Assembly (NCBI GenBank): GCA_018715365.1
Contig: DVLU01000064.1
Coordinates: 1-46,551 of the forward strand
Length of the DNA stretch: 46,551 nucleotides
From: Candidatus Ornithomonoglobus intestinigallinarum
GTDB lineage: Bacteria > Bacillota > Clostridia > UBA1381
Reading direction: 5' to 3'
Shown here: one piece after another, positions 1 through 11,952 of the stretch
Position numbering within the stretch: the stretch's first letter is position 1
How the letters are laid out: each line of letters starts with the position of its first letter
Notes under the pieces: generated by a model
Told to the model about the DNA's origin: nothing
Databases searched by the model: none
Seen by the model: the letters and a program-made list of their open reading frames with translations, nothing else
Program-made: the position numbers and the translations under genes

Positions 1-8
1 CGCCCCTT

Positions 9-1214
9 CTATTCCTCCATATTATAACCAAAGTCAATCTTATTCGTTCCGAATTTTTTTCTCAGGCCGTCCATTGTCTTTTCGAGGGTTTCATGCTTTT
101 TTGGCGCGTTGTCGTCAAAAAACGAAAGCTGCTCCGTTACCGCATCGGCACGGACAAGCCCGCTTCCCGTAACGGTTATCATTCGTATGGGATTATCAAA
201 GCCCCATGACGAGCGCATTATATCCATCGCCGCCGTGCCTATATCGCGCGCCGAATACGTCGGCGCATTAAGCTTTCTCTGGCGTGATATTACCTTAAAC
301 TGCGGCGATTTTATCTGCACCTGGACGGTTGTGCATTTCAAATTATGCTTTCTCATGCGCACGGCTATGCTGTCTGACAGCGAAAACACGGCGCGGCGTA
401 TTTCCTCCTCGCCCGAAATATCCTCACGGAACGTTTCGCCGTTGCCGACGGATTTCACCTCACGCGTTTCGTACACCGAACGCACCGGTTCATCGTCAAG
501 GCCGTTTGCGTAAATGTGAAGCGTATGCCCGAGCTTTCCGAGCCGCGACGTTAAAAGAGCGTCGCCCGCATACGCAAGGTCGCCTATTGTGTGTATATTA
601 AGGCTTTTAAGCTGGCGCTCCGTTGCGCCGCCGACGTAAAACATATTCGAAACCGGCAGCGGGAAAAGTATATCGCGCCAGTTTTCGCGTGATATTACGG
701 TTGTTGCGTCGGGCTTTTTGTAATCGCTGCCGAGCTTTGCAAACACCTTGTTAAACGATACGCCCACAGATATTGTCACGCCCGTTTCGTTTTTTACCTC
801 GCTTCTCAGCCTGTCGGCAATTTCCCTGCCGGTGCCGAAAAGGCGGCGGCTTGACGTTACGTCAAGCCATGATTCGTCTATGCTGAACGGCTCGACAAGG
901 TCGGTGTAACGCTTGTATATTTCGTTTATCCTGACCGAAAATTCCCTGTAGACGCTGTGATGCGGCGGAACGATAACGAGCTGCGGACATTTCCCAAGCG
1001 CCTTATATATCGTTTCCGCCGTTTGTATATTATATTTTTTTGCCTTTTCGTTTTTGGCAAGTATTATGCCGTGGCGGCTTTCCCTGTCGCCGCCCACCGC
1101 CATCGGCACCTCCTTAAGCTTCGGATTCAGCACACACTCCACGGAGGCGTAAAAACCGTTGCAGTCGCAGTGAAGTATCGTCCTGTCCTTTGATATATCG
1201 GCCATATCAGTCAC
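9..1214 (-). CDS. dinB: DNA polymerase IV (Y-family translesion polymerase)
   Basis: Error-prone Y-family DNA polymerase that bypasses damaged template bases. The catalytic palm shows the first metal-binding Asp at residue 17 (HCDCNGFYASVE), with Tyr22 at the steric-gate position. The second catalytic motif is FSIDESWLD, with Asp113 and Glu114. A QLSFF motif at about 362-366 near the C-terminus fits a beta-sliding-clamp binding peptide. The 401-residue length is normal for the family. The start is uncertain: GTG at 1214 or ATG at 1205, neither with a strong ribosome binding site. It lies 6 bp downstream of the glycosyltransferase gene, so it is probably the last gene of the queA transcript. 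No LexA-type operator was recognised. Confidence 0.93.
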   Translation of the reverse strand: MTDMADISKDRTILHCDCNGFYASVECVLNPKLKEVPMAVGGDRESRHGIILAKNEKAKKYNIQTAETIYKALGKCPQLVIVPPHHSVYREFSVRINEIYKRYTDLVEPFSIDESWLDVTSSRRLFGTGREIADRLRSEVKNETGVTISVGVSFNKVFAKLGSDYKKPDATTVISRENWRDILFPLPVSNMFYVGGATERQLKSLNIHTIGDLAYAGDALLTSRLGKLGHTLHIYANGLDDEPVRSVYETREVKSVGNGETFREDISGEEEIRRAVFSLSDSIAVRMRKHNLKCTTVQVQIKSPQFKVISRQRKLNAPTYSARDIGTAAMDIMRSSWGFDNPIRMITVTGSGLVRADAVTEQLSFFDDNAPKKHETLEKTMDGLRKKFGTNKIDFGYNMEE

Positions 1215-1220
1215 CGTCCG

Positions 1221-4200
1221 TTACGATGCAAGCAGCACCCATGTATCAAACCATCTTAAATGGTCCGCATAGTCAACGCTGCACGGCGCGCCCGAAAGCA
1301 CGGGATAAAACGCCGCAAAAAGCGCCGCCGCCGCCGCGGCGTATACGCAGCAGCATATTATAACAAGCCTTTGCCCGCTTATGCCGCCGTTTCTTGTGCG
1401 CATCCCGAAAATACGCTCGCTGCCCGCACTGCCGTAAATATCCTCCATGCAGTACCCTATCATGAGCGCTATAAACGGCACGCACGGGAAATAGTGGTAT
1501 ATAAACGTCGTGCGCGTTACGGGGATCCAGAACACTATCTGAATCGCATACGCAATAACAAGGAACCATGCTCTTTTGCTCCTGTTTGCTATCCCGTTAT
1601 AAAGCGTTATAAAGAATGCCGGTATTCCTATCCACCAAACAAGCGGGTTTCCGAAGGAGCTTATGCCTTCTTTTATCGTATCGCTTATTTCTCCCGAATA
1701 ATACCATATCGGGCGCGTCATAACTATCCATTCGTACCATTTCGACGAATACGGATGCGTTGATTCGACAACCGTTTTTGAATGATAGGTAAATATCGCA
1801 TTCTGATTGTCTATAATCGTTTTTATGCCCTCGGAGCCCGGCGCTCTCAGGTACGGTATATACGAAAGCCCGTAAATCAAAAGCGGCACAAACACAAAGA
1901 ATATACAGCACCAGAATATTGTTATTCGCGTGTTTGCCTCAAAGCTTTCGATAACATGCTTGTGGCTTATGCCGTCGGTTGTGCCCTTCGGGTCCTTTTT
2001 TGCGTACAGATATTCGCGGTACCGCATATAAAGCGATACGAAAAATATTACCGCAAGGCCGACGCCGGCGTATATGCCCGTCCATTTTGACGCGATGCCC
2101 AGTCCCATCGATATGCCGCACAGCGCAAGCGGCACAAGCGTCTTTTTGACGGGCGTATCGTAAAAGCTCATTGTACAGTATTTGTACATAAAGTAATACA
2201 TGAGCATTATAAAGAACGTGACGTAAACGTCTATCGTCGCAATCCTCGTCTGCGCAAAGTGCATGAAGTCAAACGTAAACAGCACCGCCGCCAAAGCCGC
2301 CGCCCATTTGTATTTTAAAAGACGGCGCGCAAACAGATATATAACAGGTATCATCAGCACTCCGAAAAACGTGCCGACGCACCTCCAGCCGAACGGCGTC
2401 ATGCCGAAAAGCGCAATGCCCAGCGCTATGAGGTCTTTCCCGAGCGGCGGATGCGTCCATTCGTAAACGTCAAGCCCGTGAACGAATTCGTAGCCTGTGC
2501 GCGCATGGTATATCTCGTCAAAATACGTACTGTTCATAAACGATGAACGCTCCGGTATCGTATCCTGCTCGTCAAACATCGCCGATACTGACGGCTCCGC
2601 AGCGTTTGCGGGCGTTATATATTCGCCGTTCTCATCAACAATCCCAAGCTCCATAACGGAAAGGTGCTCGCCGTTTGTAGAAAGGCGCAGATAACGCGCC
2701 GTTTTGTTTACGGGCTGCTCCGACCAGTAAAATACAGCTCCCGAGGTAAGCTCGTCCGTTGCAAAGTCAGCGTTATTTTCATCGCAGTACGAAATGCTCA
2801 GCCTCCTGCTTTCCGAAAGCTCATAGGAGCCCAGATATATTTTAAGCTCCGATATATCACGTTCCGCGCCGAGGTCTATTTCAACGGAATTGCCGCCGCC
2901 TATATCAACAAACGTCTGCGGCGCTTTTGTGTCGCCGAGATTGTAAAACGCAATTGCTCCGTAAACGACCATCAGCGACGCCATAACAATATAGTCAAAC
3001 CTGCCGAGCTTTTCATAAACGGCGCTCCTTTTAAAGCGCATAGTCCCCTTTTGCCCCGCGTCCGATTTTGCCCGCTGCTTTGACGCGCCGCCGCGGTTTG
3101 CTTTCGCCGCGTTTTTTGACTTGTCCGCAAGCACGGCGGCCGCTTTGTTTTCCGCGTAGTATTTCTGCGCATATGCCAAGCAGTACGCAAAAAACGCAAG
3201 GTTTATTAAGGATGCGGCAACTATAACCGGGCTTTTAAAATATTTGTTTATATCCTGCTCGTAGATAAAGAGCACCCAGGCGGTATTGAAAAACTGCGTA
3301 AGCGTTGAGAGCGCGTACACGATAAATCCGCGCGGCGAGCTCATATATAAAAATGCGGTGAGCAAAAGCGCCATCGCCGGGAAGGCGTATCTGTCGTGCA
3401 TTTTTGCGGAGAGCATAAAAACGGCAAACGACAAAAGCGCGCCGCAGAAATAATATCTGCCCTCGTTTTTTGTTTTGAAGAAAACGTATGCCGTATACGC
3501 CACGATAAGCGCAAGTATAAAGTAGTTTACAACGGACATTACGCTCCCGAGCTCAGTCCAGTTCTGACCGAGCGCTCCCCATAGGTTAAACGCGTTGACC
3601 GTAAGATACGGATACGACGCAAGCGTTTCCGTATACTGCTCCGTCACATTCTTAAGCCCGAACGGCAGCGCGAGCAGCACGATCAAAGCAATCGCGCCGA
3701 GCCCCCAAAGCAGGTTTTTTATAAATTTTATCCTGTCGAATTTCGGCAAAAACACGTTCTCTATTATGCCGAATATAAGAAGCGGCGTAAATATAAACGA
3801 CTGCGGCTTTATAAATATACATACGGCAAACGCAAAATACGATTTTACCGTATCCCTGTTTGTGAGGAAATAAAGCATCAGCAATATAAAAAGCGTATAG
3901 ACGCCGTCAACCTGTCCCCACAGCGAGCTGTTTAAAATCACCGCCGGATTCAACAGATACGCGCCCGCGGCGGCCGACGAAATGCCCGTATTGAATTTTC
4001 TGCGCGCGATCTTATATATCAAAAGCCCGGCGGCAAGGTCGCATATTATCGCGGGCAGCTTCAAAAGCAGCCACAGCGAGCCGTCCTGCGGCGAAAATAC
4101 GCTTCGCACCGCGCCTATCAAATACAGCACGTACATATAGCCCGGCGGATAATCGGTAAACGCATCGGAGGAATAGAAATTCCCGAAGCCTCCGTCAAAT

Positions 4201-4427
4201 ACCATGTCGGACCATGCGTTAAAGCAGTTCATATCCGTTGCGTGCCCCTGATATTTCACGGCGCATATTACGTGCACCGCGGCGGAAAGCGCCGTGAGCA
4301 GAATAATATATACGGCGTTATCGTCGCCGCGCCTGCTTTTTGCAAGCGACGGGGCAAGATAATACGTCCACAGCGCAAAAAAGCCTATGGCATATAAAAG
4401 TATGACCATAATTATTGCAGTCATCAT
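1221..4427 (-). CDS. Two-module GT-C glycosyltransferase with C-terminal PMT domain
   Basis: Large integral membrane protein of about 1068 residues. Residues 1 to about 430 form a multi-helix GT-C-like module with the early acidic loop HATDMNCFNAW and later YPPGYMY and WGQVDGVY. A Lys/Ala-rich cytoplasmic linker follows. Residues of about 490-600 form a beta-rich segment resembling a discoidin (F5/8 type C) fold (VEIDLGAERDISELKIYLG). The rest is a PMT (dolichyl-phosphate-mannose protein mannosyltransferase-like) module with FDEIYHARTGYEF and EWTHPPLGKDL. Such enzymes transfer sugars from polyprenyl-phosphate donors on the outer membrane face. GTG at 4433 is possible, but GAGGTGA at 4430-4436 places the ribosome binding site before ATG 4427 or 4424. 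It is 9-18 bp after queA and probably cotranscribed with it. Substrates are unknown. Confidence 0.85.
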   Translation of the reverse strand: MMTAIIMVILLYAIGFFALWTYYLAPSLAKSRRGDDNAVYIILLTALSAAVHVICAVKYQGHATDMNCFNAWSDMVFDGGFGNFYSSDAFTDYPPGYMYVLYLIGAVRSVFSPQDGSLWLLLKLPAIICDLAAGLLIYKIARRKFNTGISSAAAGAYLLNPAVILNSSLWGQVDGVYTLFILLMLYFLTNRDTVKSYFAFAVCIFIKPQSFIFTPLLIFGIIENVFLPKFDRIKFIKNLLWGLGAIALIVLLALPFGLKNVTEQYTETLASYPYLTVNAFNLWGALGQNWTELGSVMSVVNYFILALIVAYTAYVFFKTKNEGRYYFCGALLSFAVFMLSAKMHDRYAFPAMALLLTAFLYMSSPRGFIVYALSTLTQFFNTAWVLFIYEQDINKYFKSPVIVAASLINLAFFAYCLAYAQKYYAENKAAAVLADKSKNAAKANRGGASKQRAKSDAGQKGTMRFKRSAVYEKLGRFDYIVMASLMVVYGAIAFYNLGDTKAPQTFVDIGGGNSVEIDLGAERDISELKIYLGSYELSESRRLSISYCDENNADFATDELTSGAVFYWSEQPVNKTARYLRLSTNGEHLSVMELGIVDENGEYITPANAAEPSVSAMFDEQDTIPERSSFMNSTYFDEIYHARTGYEFVHGLDVYEWTHPPLGKDLIALGIALFGMTPFGWRCVGTFFGVLMIPVIYLFARRLLKYKWAAALAAVLFTFDFMHFAQTRIATIDVYVTFFIMLMYYFMYKYCTMSFYDTPVKKTLVPLALCGISMGLGIASKWTGIYAGVGLAVIFFVSLYMRYREYLYAKKDPKGTTDGISHKHVIESFEANTRITIFWCCIFFVFVPLLIYGLSYIPYLRAPGSEGIKTIIDNQNAIFTYHSKTVVESTHPYSSKWYEWIVMTRPIWYYSGEISDTIKEGISSFGNPLVWWIGIPAFFITLYNGIANRSKRAWFLVIAYAIQIVFWIPVTRTTFIYHYFPCVPFIALMIGYCMEDIYGSAGSERIFGMRTRNGGISGQRLVIICCCVYAAAAAALFAAFYPVLSGAPCSVDYADHLRWFDTWVLLAS

Positions 4428-4442
4428 TTTCACCTCATGAAT

Positions 4443-5468
4443 TTATTTTATAAACATCGCGTCGCCGAAGCTGAAAAAGCGATACCGTTCCTTTACGGCT
4501 TCGTTATAGGCGTTCAGCACGTTTTCGCGTCCCGCAAGCGCGCTCACAAGCATTATGAGCGTCGATTCGGGCAGATGAAAGTTTGTTATAAGCGCGTCGA
4601 TTACGTTGAATTTCCTGCCGGGATAAATAAAAATATTTGTCCAGCCCGTCTGCTCCTTAAGCGGCAGCCCGTCCGCGCCGGCAGTTTCAAGCACGCGCGT
4701 CGCCGTTGTTCCGACGGATATAACGCGTTTTCCCGCAGCCTTTGTTTTATTCACAAGCTCCGCCGTTCCCTGCGGCAGAATATAAAATTCGGAGTGCATT
4801 TTATGCTCCGAAATATCCTCGGCCTTCACCGGGCGGAACGTTCCGAGCCCCACATGGAGCGTGAGAAAGCCTATGTTTACGCCCTTGTCCTTTATTTTTT
4901 CAAGCAGCTCCGGTGTAAAATGAAGCCCCGCCGTGGGAGCGGCGGCCGAACCGGGGTGCTTTGCGTAAACCGTCTGATAACGGTTTTTGTCCCGCAGCTT
5001 TTCCGTTATGTACGGCGGCACGGGCATTTCGCCGAGCCTGTCGAGCACCTCCTCAAACACGCCGTCATACGTAAATTTAACGAGCCTGTTCCCCTCGTTA
5101 AGAGTTTCCAGTATTTCGGCTTTTAATTCACCGTTCCCGAACACAAATCTTGCGCCGGGCTTTGCGCGTCTGCCCGGACGGAGGATTACCTCCCACACGT
5201 CAATCCCCTTTCTGTGCAGCAGAAGAAATTCTATCGTGCCGCCGGTGTCCTCCTTAACGCCGTACAGCCTTGCGGGGAGAACCTTTGTATCGTTTAATAT
5301 AAGGGCGTCGCCCTCGTTCAGCAAATCAACAATATCGGTAAAATGCTTATGTTCAACAGCCCCGCTTTCTTTATCGAGCACCATCAGCCTTGACGCGCTC
5401 CTGTCCTTAAGCGGCGTCTGTGCGATGAGCTCCTTGGGGAGCTCGTAATAAAAATCAGATGTTTTCAC
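4443..5468 (-). CDS. queA: S-adenosylmethionine:tRNA ribosyltransferase-isomerase
   Basis: QueA transfers and isomerises the ribosyl part of SAM onto preQ1 in the tRNA wobble position to make epoxyqueuosine. The 341-residue protein begins [17 protein letters not shown], the family's usual N-terminus. It carries the conserved segments [26 protein letters not shown] (about 178-189) and [10 protein letters not shown] (near 290). The start codon is GTG at 5468, chosen because an AGGAG lies 9 nt upstream. It is first in a queA-glycosyltransferase-dinB minus-strand group. tgt, which often neighbours queA, is not in the window. Confidence 0.97.
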   Translation of the reverse strand: MKTSDFYYELPKELIAQTPLKDRSASRLMVLDKESGAVEHKHFTDIVDLLNEGDALILNDTKVLPARLYGVKEDTGGTIEFLLLHRKGIDVWEVILRPGRRAKPGARFVFGNGELKAEILETLNEGNRLVKFTYDGVFEEVLDRLGEMPVPPYITEKLRDKNRYQTVYAKHPGSAAAPTAGLHFTPELLEKIKDKGVNIGFLTLHVGLGTFRPVKAEDISEHKMHSEFYILPQGTAELVNKTKAAGKRVISVGTTATRVLETAGADGLPLKEQTGWTNIFIYPGRKFNVIDALITNFHLPESTLIMLVSALAGRENVLNAYNEAVKERYRFFSFGDAMFIK

Positions 5469-5502
5469 GCTATGCGTCTCCTATACATTATAAATTATCC
5501 GT

Positions 5503-5516
5503 ATTATTATATCATA
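5503..5516 (-). promoter_or_regulatory. Extended -10 promoter of queA
   Basis: On the minus strand the sequence reads TATGATATAAT, with TATAAT at 5506-5511 and the TG of an extended -10 one base upstream. No good -35 hexamer is present at 16-18 bp; that position is occupied by the T-tract of the upstream terminator. Confidence 0.6.
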
Positions 5517-5527
5517 CTTTGCCAAAT

Positions 5528-5555
5528 AAAAAAAGCCCCAAATCGGGCTTTTTTT
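5528..5555 (-). terminator. Terminator after the beta-galactosidase gene (can act in both directions)
   Basis: AAAAAAAGCCC, loop CAAATC, GGGCTTTTTTT. This forms a GC-core stem flanked by A7 and T7, so it is an intrinsic terminator on either strand. It lies 40 bp beyond the lacZ stop and immediately upstream of the queA promoter, and so separates the two minus-strand transcription units. Confidence 0.88.
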
Positions 5556-5595
5556 ATTTTATTTTGCGCAAAACGCCGCTCCCGCGGACAAATGC

Positions 5596-8547
<2,952 letters not shown>

Positions 8548-9573
8548 TCAGCTTTCGATAACCTCAAGGTAATCGGGGTATTCTCTCTCTTCTTCGGACG
8601 TATATTGAAGCAAAACATCGCCGTCGTTATCCTCCAGCTCGTCAAAGCCCATGATTTTATACGTTATATACATTATCCTGTTTCTGTCGGTTGTTCTGAA
8701 CTCGGCAAAAAGCGGCTTGTTCAATTTTTTTGCAAGCTTCGCAAGATAGATAAGTATTGCCGAGCCGACGCCGCGCGACATTACGCGGCAGCTCATAAGC
8801 AGCAGCTTGATCCTTAGCGCGTCCGTGTTTTCAACAAGTATAAGGCCTATCTTGCCGTAATCACCGTATTTATCGGTAAGCTGCGCAATTCTGAAAATAT
8901 GCTTATCCGACGTTAAAAAGCCCTCAAGCTCCTCATACGAATACGTGTAGCCCGTGGAATTAAGCTGATGCGTTCTCACCGTCAGCTCATACGCTCTCCG
9001 GAGGTCGTGCTCCGTTACGGGCGAAATTGTCAGCCTCATGTTAAGGCGCTTTAAAAATTCGGTGTTATCCCCGGAAAACTCCTGCTCATCGCGCTTTCTT
9101 TTGCTGTCCGCAATATACATCATACGGCGGTTTACCGTATCCTCCGTTATAAACCGCGGTATCATGCAGTCCATATCGGGTATTTTATCAATATCCGCCG
9201 CATCTATCGTTAAGATGTTTTCGTTTGCCGAAAGCACCTCCTCGCGCTCAAACGGCGAATCGTCAACAAACGCAAACGAGTCAAGACCGAGATTCAATTC
9301 CTCCGATATTTTTTTAACGCCCTCGCTTTTCGGATTCCAGTTTATCTGCGGATAGAGGAAATAATCGGCAATGCCCATTTCCTCAAGCTTTTTGTAAGCG
9401 TCATCAAAATTGTTTTTGCTTGCGACCGACATTAAAATCCCGCGCTTATCGAGCGTTTTAAAAATGTCTTTTATGTTGTCCCTTAACTTTACGTCATCGC
9501 CCTCCGACAGCACACCGCTCCAAAGCGTATTGTCAAGATCCCAAACGACGCATTTTATTTTTTTCCGTTCCAT
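8548..9573 (-). CDS. FkbH-type HAD-IIIC enzyme with GNAT-like C-terminus
   Basis: The N-terminal HAD-IIIC domain shows motif I DLDNT (Asp12, Asp14), motif II ASKNN near 51, a motif III Lys at 82 in NWNPKSEG and motif IV FVDDSPFERE (Asp104, Asp105). The C-terminal half, from about 170, resembles an acetyltransferase fold. In characterised polyketide pathways FkbH-family enzymes take 1,3-bisphosphoglycerate, dephosphorylate it and load a glyceryl unit onto an ACP. Here it sits 15 bp downstream of an ACP gene and in the same unit as an MBOAT and an SGNH protein. Loading that ACP with a glycerate-derived acyl group is therefore the natural inference. At 341 residues it has the core FkbH length and lacks the extra N-terminal domain of larger homologues. 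Confidence 0.88.
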   Translation of the reverse strand: MERKKIKCVVWDLDNTLWSGVLSEGDDVKLRDNIKDIFKTLDKRGILMSVASKNNFDDAYKKLEEMGIADYFLYPQINWNPKSEGVKKISEELNLGLDSFAFVDDSPFEREEVLSANENILTIDAADIDKIPDMDCMIPRFITEDTVNRRMMYIADSKRKRDEQEFSGDNTEFLKRLNMRLTISPVTEHDLRRAYELTVRTHQLNSTGYTYSYEELEGFLTSDKHIFRIAQLTDKYGDYGKIGLILVENTDALRIKLLLMSCRVMSRGVGSAILIYLAKLAKKLNKPLFAEFRTTDRNRIMYITYKIMGFDELEDNDGDVLLQYTSEEEREYPDYLEVIES

Positions 9574-9588
9574 TTTGTCACCGCCGTT

Positions 9589-9816
9589 TTACAGATATTT
9601 TTCAACAACCTCTGCCATCGAATTTACAGTTTTAAAGTTTTTCTCCGTTATATCCTTGTTTTTTATTTTTATTTTAAACTCCTTTTCGAGAAACATAACA
9701 ATTTCAAGCGCAAACAGTGAATTAACGTATCCGCCCTTAAAAAGGTCGGTGTCGCAGTCTATGCCCGTTATGTTTTTTTCGCCGAAAAATTTCAATATTC
9801 TTTCCTGTGTGGTCAT
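9589..9816 (-). CDS. Acyl carrier protein
   Basis: Discrete 75-residue carrier protein. The predicted phosphopantetheine attachment site is Ser33 in GGYVNSLFALE. The usual DSL triplet is NSL here, so the Asp before the modified Ser is replaced by Asn. The four-helix ACP pattern is otherwise visible. ATG 9816 has a textbook AAGGAGG upstream. The gene lies immediately before the FkbH gene and after the MBOAT and SGNH/CE4 genes, so it probably shuttles a short acyl unit to surface glycan modification rather than serving fatty acid synthesis. DltC-like carriers have the same size and neighbourhood. Confidence 0.85.
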   Translation of the reverse strand: MTTQERILKFFGEKNITGIDCDTDLFKGGYVNSLFALEIVMFLEKEFKIKIKNKDITEKNFKTVNSMAEVVEKYL

Positions 9817-9896
9817 GATTATTTTCCTCCTTAAAATTTATGCTTTTATATAATGCCTAATGCCGCGATTTACGGGCGGCAATTCGATTGCGTACG

Positions 9897-10049
9897 GGCG
9901 GCGATTGCCTGTTCCGCGAAATGTTCGCCGCAGCAAGCGAAACGCATACCGTCTTCGTGAACGCCGTAAAAAATTATTGCTTGTGTCGGTGCGCGTGGTA
10001 TGCGTAAGCGCGGCGAGGCGATTTTTGAGCGGAACAGGCAATCGCCGCC
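9897..10049. repeat. MITE/REPIN-like inverted-repeat element, copy 1
   Basis: A 153-bp element bounded by perfect 21-bp inverted arms (9897-9917 and 10029-10049, with core GATTGCCTGTTCCGC). A second internal inverted pair, ACGCATACC and GGTATGCGT, gives an almost continuous long hairpin. A related copy lies at 41400-41544 with the same internal blocks (GCGAAATGTTCGCCGC and GGCGATTTTTGAGCGGAAC). It has no coding capacity of its own. The element fills most of the 277-bp gap between the SGNH/CE4 gene and the ACP gene and could affect transcript processing within this unit. Confidence 0.8.
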
Positions 10050-10093
10050 TTTCCTTAAACTTTCGATAGCCTTTGCCCAAAAAGCAAATAATA

Positions 10094-11926
10094 TTATCGT
10101 ATCAATTCCAAAAGCTTTTCGCCCGTAATATTCGGATACATCCCTATCCTTTTAAGCCCGCGCAGGCTCTGCGGCAGACCGCGGGCAACATCGTTTACGC
10201 CCTCCTCCGTTGTGACCGTCACGTCAAATCCGGCTTCGCGCGCGCAGACGTCTGTAAGAACCGAATGTATCCCCTTCGGGAACGAAAGCGCAAAAACATC
10301 GTTTCCGACGGCGCTTTCAATATCGCTCCTCGATTTTTCAAGGTCCGCTTTGAAAATTTCCGCAAACTCCGCGTCGCTCTCGCCGTCAAGCTTTGACGCG
10401 CCGTCGCGGTATTCCGCGTCAAGACCTTCAACGCGGTGCATATCAAACGTGTGGCTTTGAATATCCACATACCCGCTGTCATACATTTCCTTTGCCTGCG
10501 CCCAATCAAAATGCGGGCGTATCGCAGCTCCCGTATCCTTGTACGTTTCCGCGCCCGACGTAACGCCGACCGCAAACACCGTCGCTTTAAAGCCGTACTT
10601 CCGCAATATCGGATAGGCGTATTCGTAATTTGAAAGATAGCCGTCGTCAAACGTTATAACAACGCACCTTTCCGGCAGCGCGCCCGTGCCGTTTACGTAT
10701 TCCTCAAGCTCCGCAAACGATACGCTTTCATAGCCGGCGTTTCTGAGCGCCGCAAGCTGCTCCTCAAAAAGTTCGGGCGTTATTACCATGCCGTTGTCCG
10801 GCTCCTCATCGCCTATATCATGATACATAAGCACCGGGATTTTTTTGGAATACGTATTTACGTCTGCCCGTTCCGACGGACGCGCAAAAACTGTTTTTGC
10901 GTATTCATACGCGTTATCCTTTGTTGTGCTGTGCCCGAACCCGTCGGGTATATAAACGCCCGTATCGCCGTATATCCACGCAAGCGCCATATCGCCGACG
11001 CTGTTTCTGAAGTGCGCGTCATCGTAAAAATACCGCGCGTCCATGCTGACCGGCGAATAACCCGTAAAATCATAAATATCCGTCACCTCGGCAAGCTTCT
11101 GCCAATAGGTGCACAAATCATTGTAGTCGTAGTCCTCGATTTCCGTATCGTAAAGCGGCGACGCGATAAGCTTAAAGTCTATGCCCCTGCTTTCGCAAAG
11201 CTCCTTCACGGCACGGACCGATTCGACAGCCTTATCTATCGCTTCGCCCCTTCTGCCGTCCTCGCGGTAGAGATAAAACTCCGGATTGTTTTCGAAAAAC
11301 TCAGCCTCACCCGTTATGCTTTCGGCGTCGCGCACTGTTTTGTTGTACACTCCTGTTTCGGGGATAAACACATCGTCCGCCGTCGGCAGATAGTCACGCT
11401 CAAAATACGCTTCCAGCTTATCGAGCGAATACTGCGGGTTTAAAAACGCGTATTTCAAATAAAACAGCAGCTCGCTTTCGCCCTCGACCTTTGCATGAAG
11501 ATTGCCCTTTGTGTCATCGTCCTCATAGTCGTAGCTGTACATTTCCTCAATGCCGATATTTAAAATTATGTTTTTTACTTCATAATTGTTTATAACATAT
11601 TCTGCCGTTTTCTGCGCGTCATACATATCGCCGCCGTACATTATCATGTTGTAGAAACGCGCGCCCGTGTATTCGTTCAGCTTTTCAACGGAATACGAGC
11701 TTGTTTTTGAGCTGCCTATTATATATGAATCGTATTCTCCGTGATGCTCGTCGAGATACGCGATTTTTGCGATACGCGGGTTCTGCGTCATATCGTAGGC
11801 ATACCAGTCAAAAATTTTGTCGCCGAACACGCCGAACGGGTCAACGGCAACGTTAAAGCCCGCAAGCAGCGCCGCGGAAACGGCCGCCGAAGCGGCAAAT
11901 ATCAAAATATATTTTTTTAAATTCAA
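10094..11926 (-). CDS. SGNH-hydrolase-like (DltD/AlgX-like) protein fused to CE4 polysaccharide deacetylase
   Basis: A 610-residue protein with an N-terminal membrane anchor or uncleaved signal (about 5-27). The first half is an SGNH-like domain: the candidate nucleophile is Ser72 in YIIGSSKTSSY, and the Asp-His pair is in YDDAHF (Asp302/303, His305). From about 363 a CE4 (NodB) domain follows: IPVLMYHDI, FDDGY (Asp427, Asp428) and metal ligands His492 and His497 in QSHTFDMH. CE4 enzymes remove N- or O-acetyl groups from polysaccharides. SGNH domains next to MBOATs, as in DltD, AlgX and AlgJ, hand acyl groups to glycans. Predicted location is extracellular, membrane-tethered. It lies 26 bp downstream of the MBOAT gene. 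Confidence 0.85.
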   Translation of the reverse strand: MNLKKYILIFAASAAVSAALLAGFNVAVDPFGVFGDKIFDWYAYDMTQNPRIAKIAYLDEHHGEYDSYIIGSSKTSSYSVEKLNEYTGARFYNMIMYGGDMYDAQKTAEYVINNYEVKNIILNIGIEEMYSYDYEDDDTKGNLHAKVEGESELLFYLKYAFLNPQYSLDKLEAYFERDYLPTADDVFIPETGVYNKTVRDAESITGEAEFFENNPEFYLYREDGRRGEAIDKAVESVRAVKELCESRGIDFKLIASPLYDTEIEDYDYNDLCTYWQKLAEVTDIYDFTGYSPVSMDARYFYDDAHFRNSVGDMALAWIYGDTGVYIPDGFGHSTTKDNAYEYAKTVFARPSERADVNTYSKKIPVLMYHDIGDEEPDNGMVITPELFEEQLAALRNAGYESVSFAELEEYVNGTGALPERCVVITFDDGYLSNYEYAYPILRKYGFKATVFAVGVTSGAETYKDTGAAIRPHFDWAQAKEMYDSGYVDIQSHTFDMHRVEGLDAEYRDGASKLDGESDAEFAEIFKADLEKSRSDIESAVGNDVFALSFPKGIHSVLTDVCAREAGFDVTVTTEEGVNDVARGLPQSLRGLKRIGMYPNITGEKLLELIR

Positions 11927-11952
11927 TGCCTGTTTCCTCCGTTTCGCCGCGC

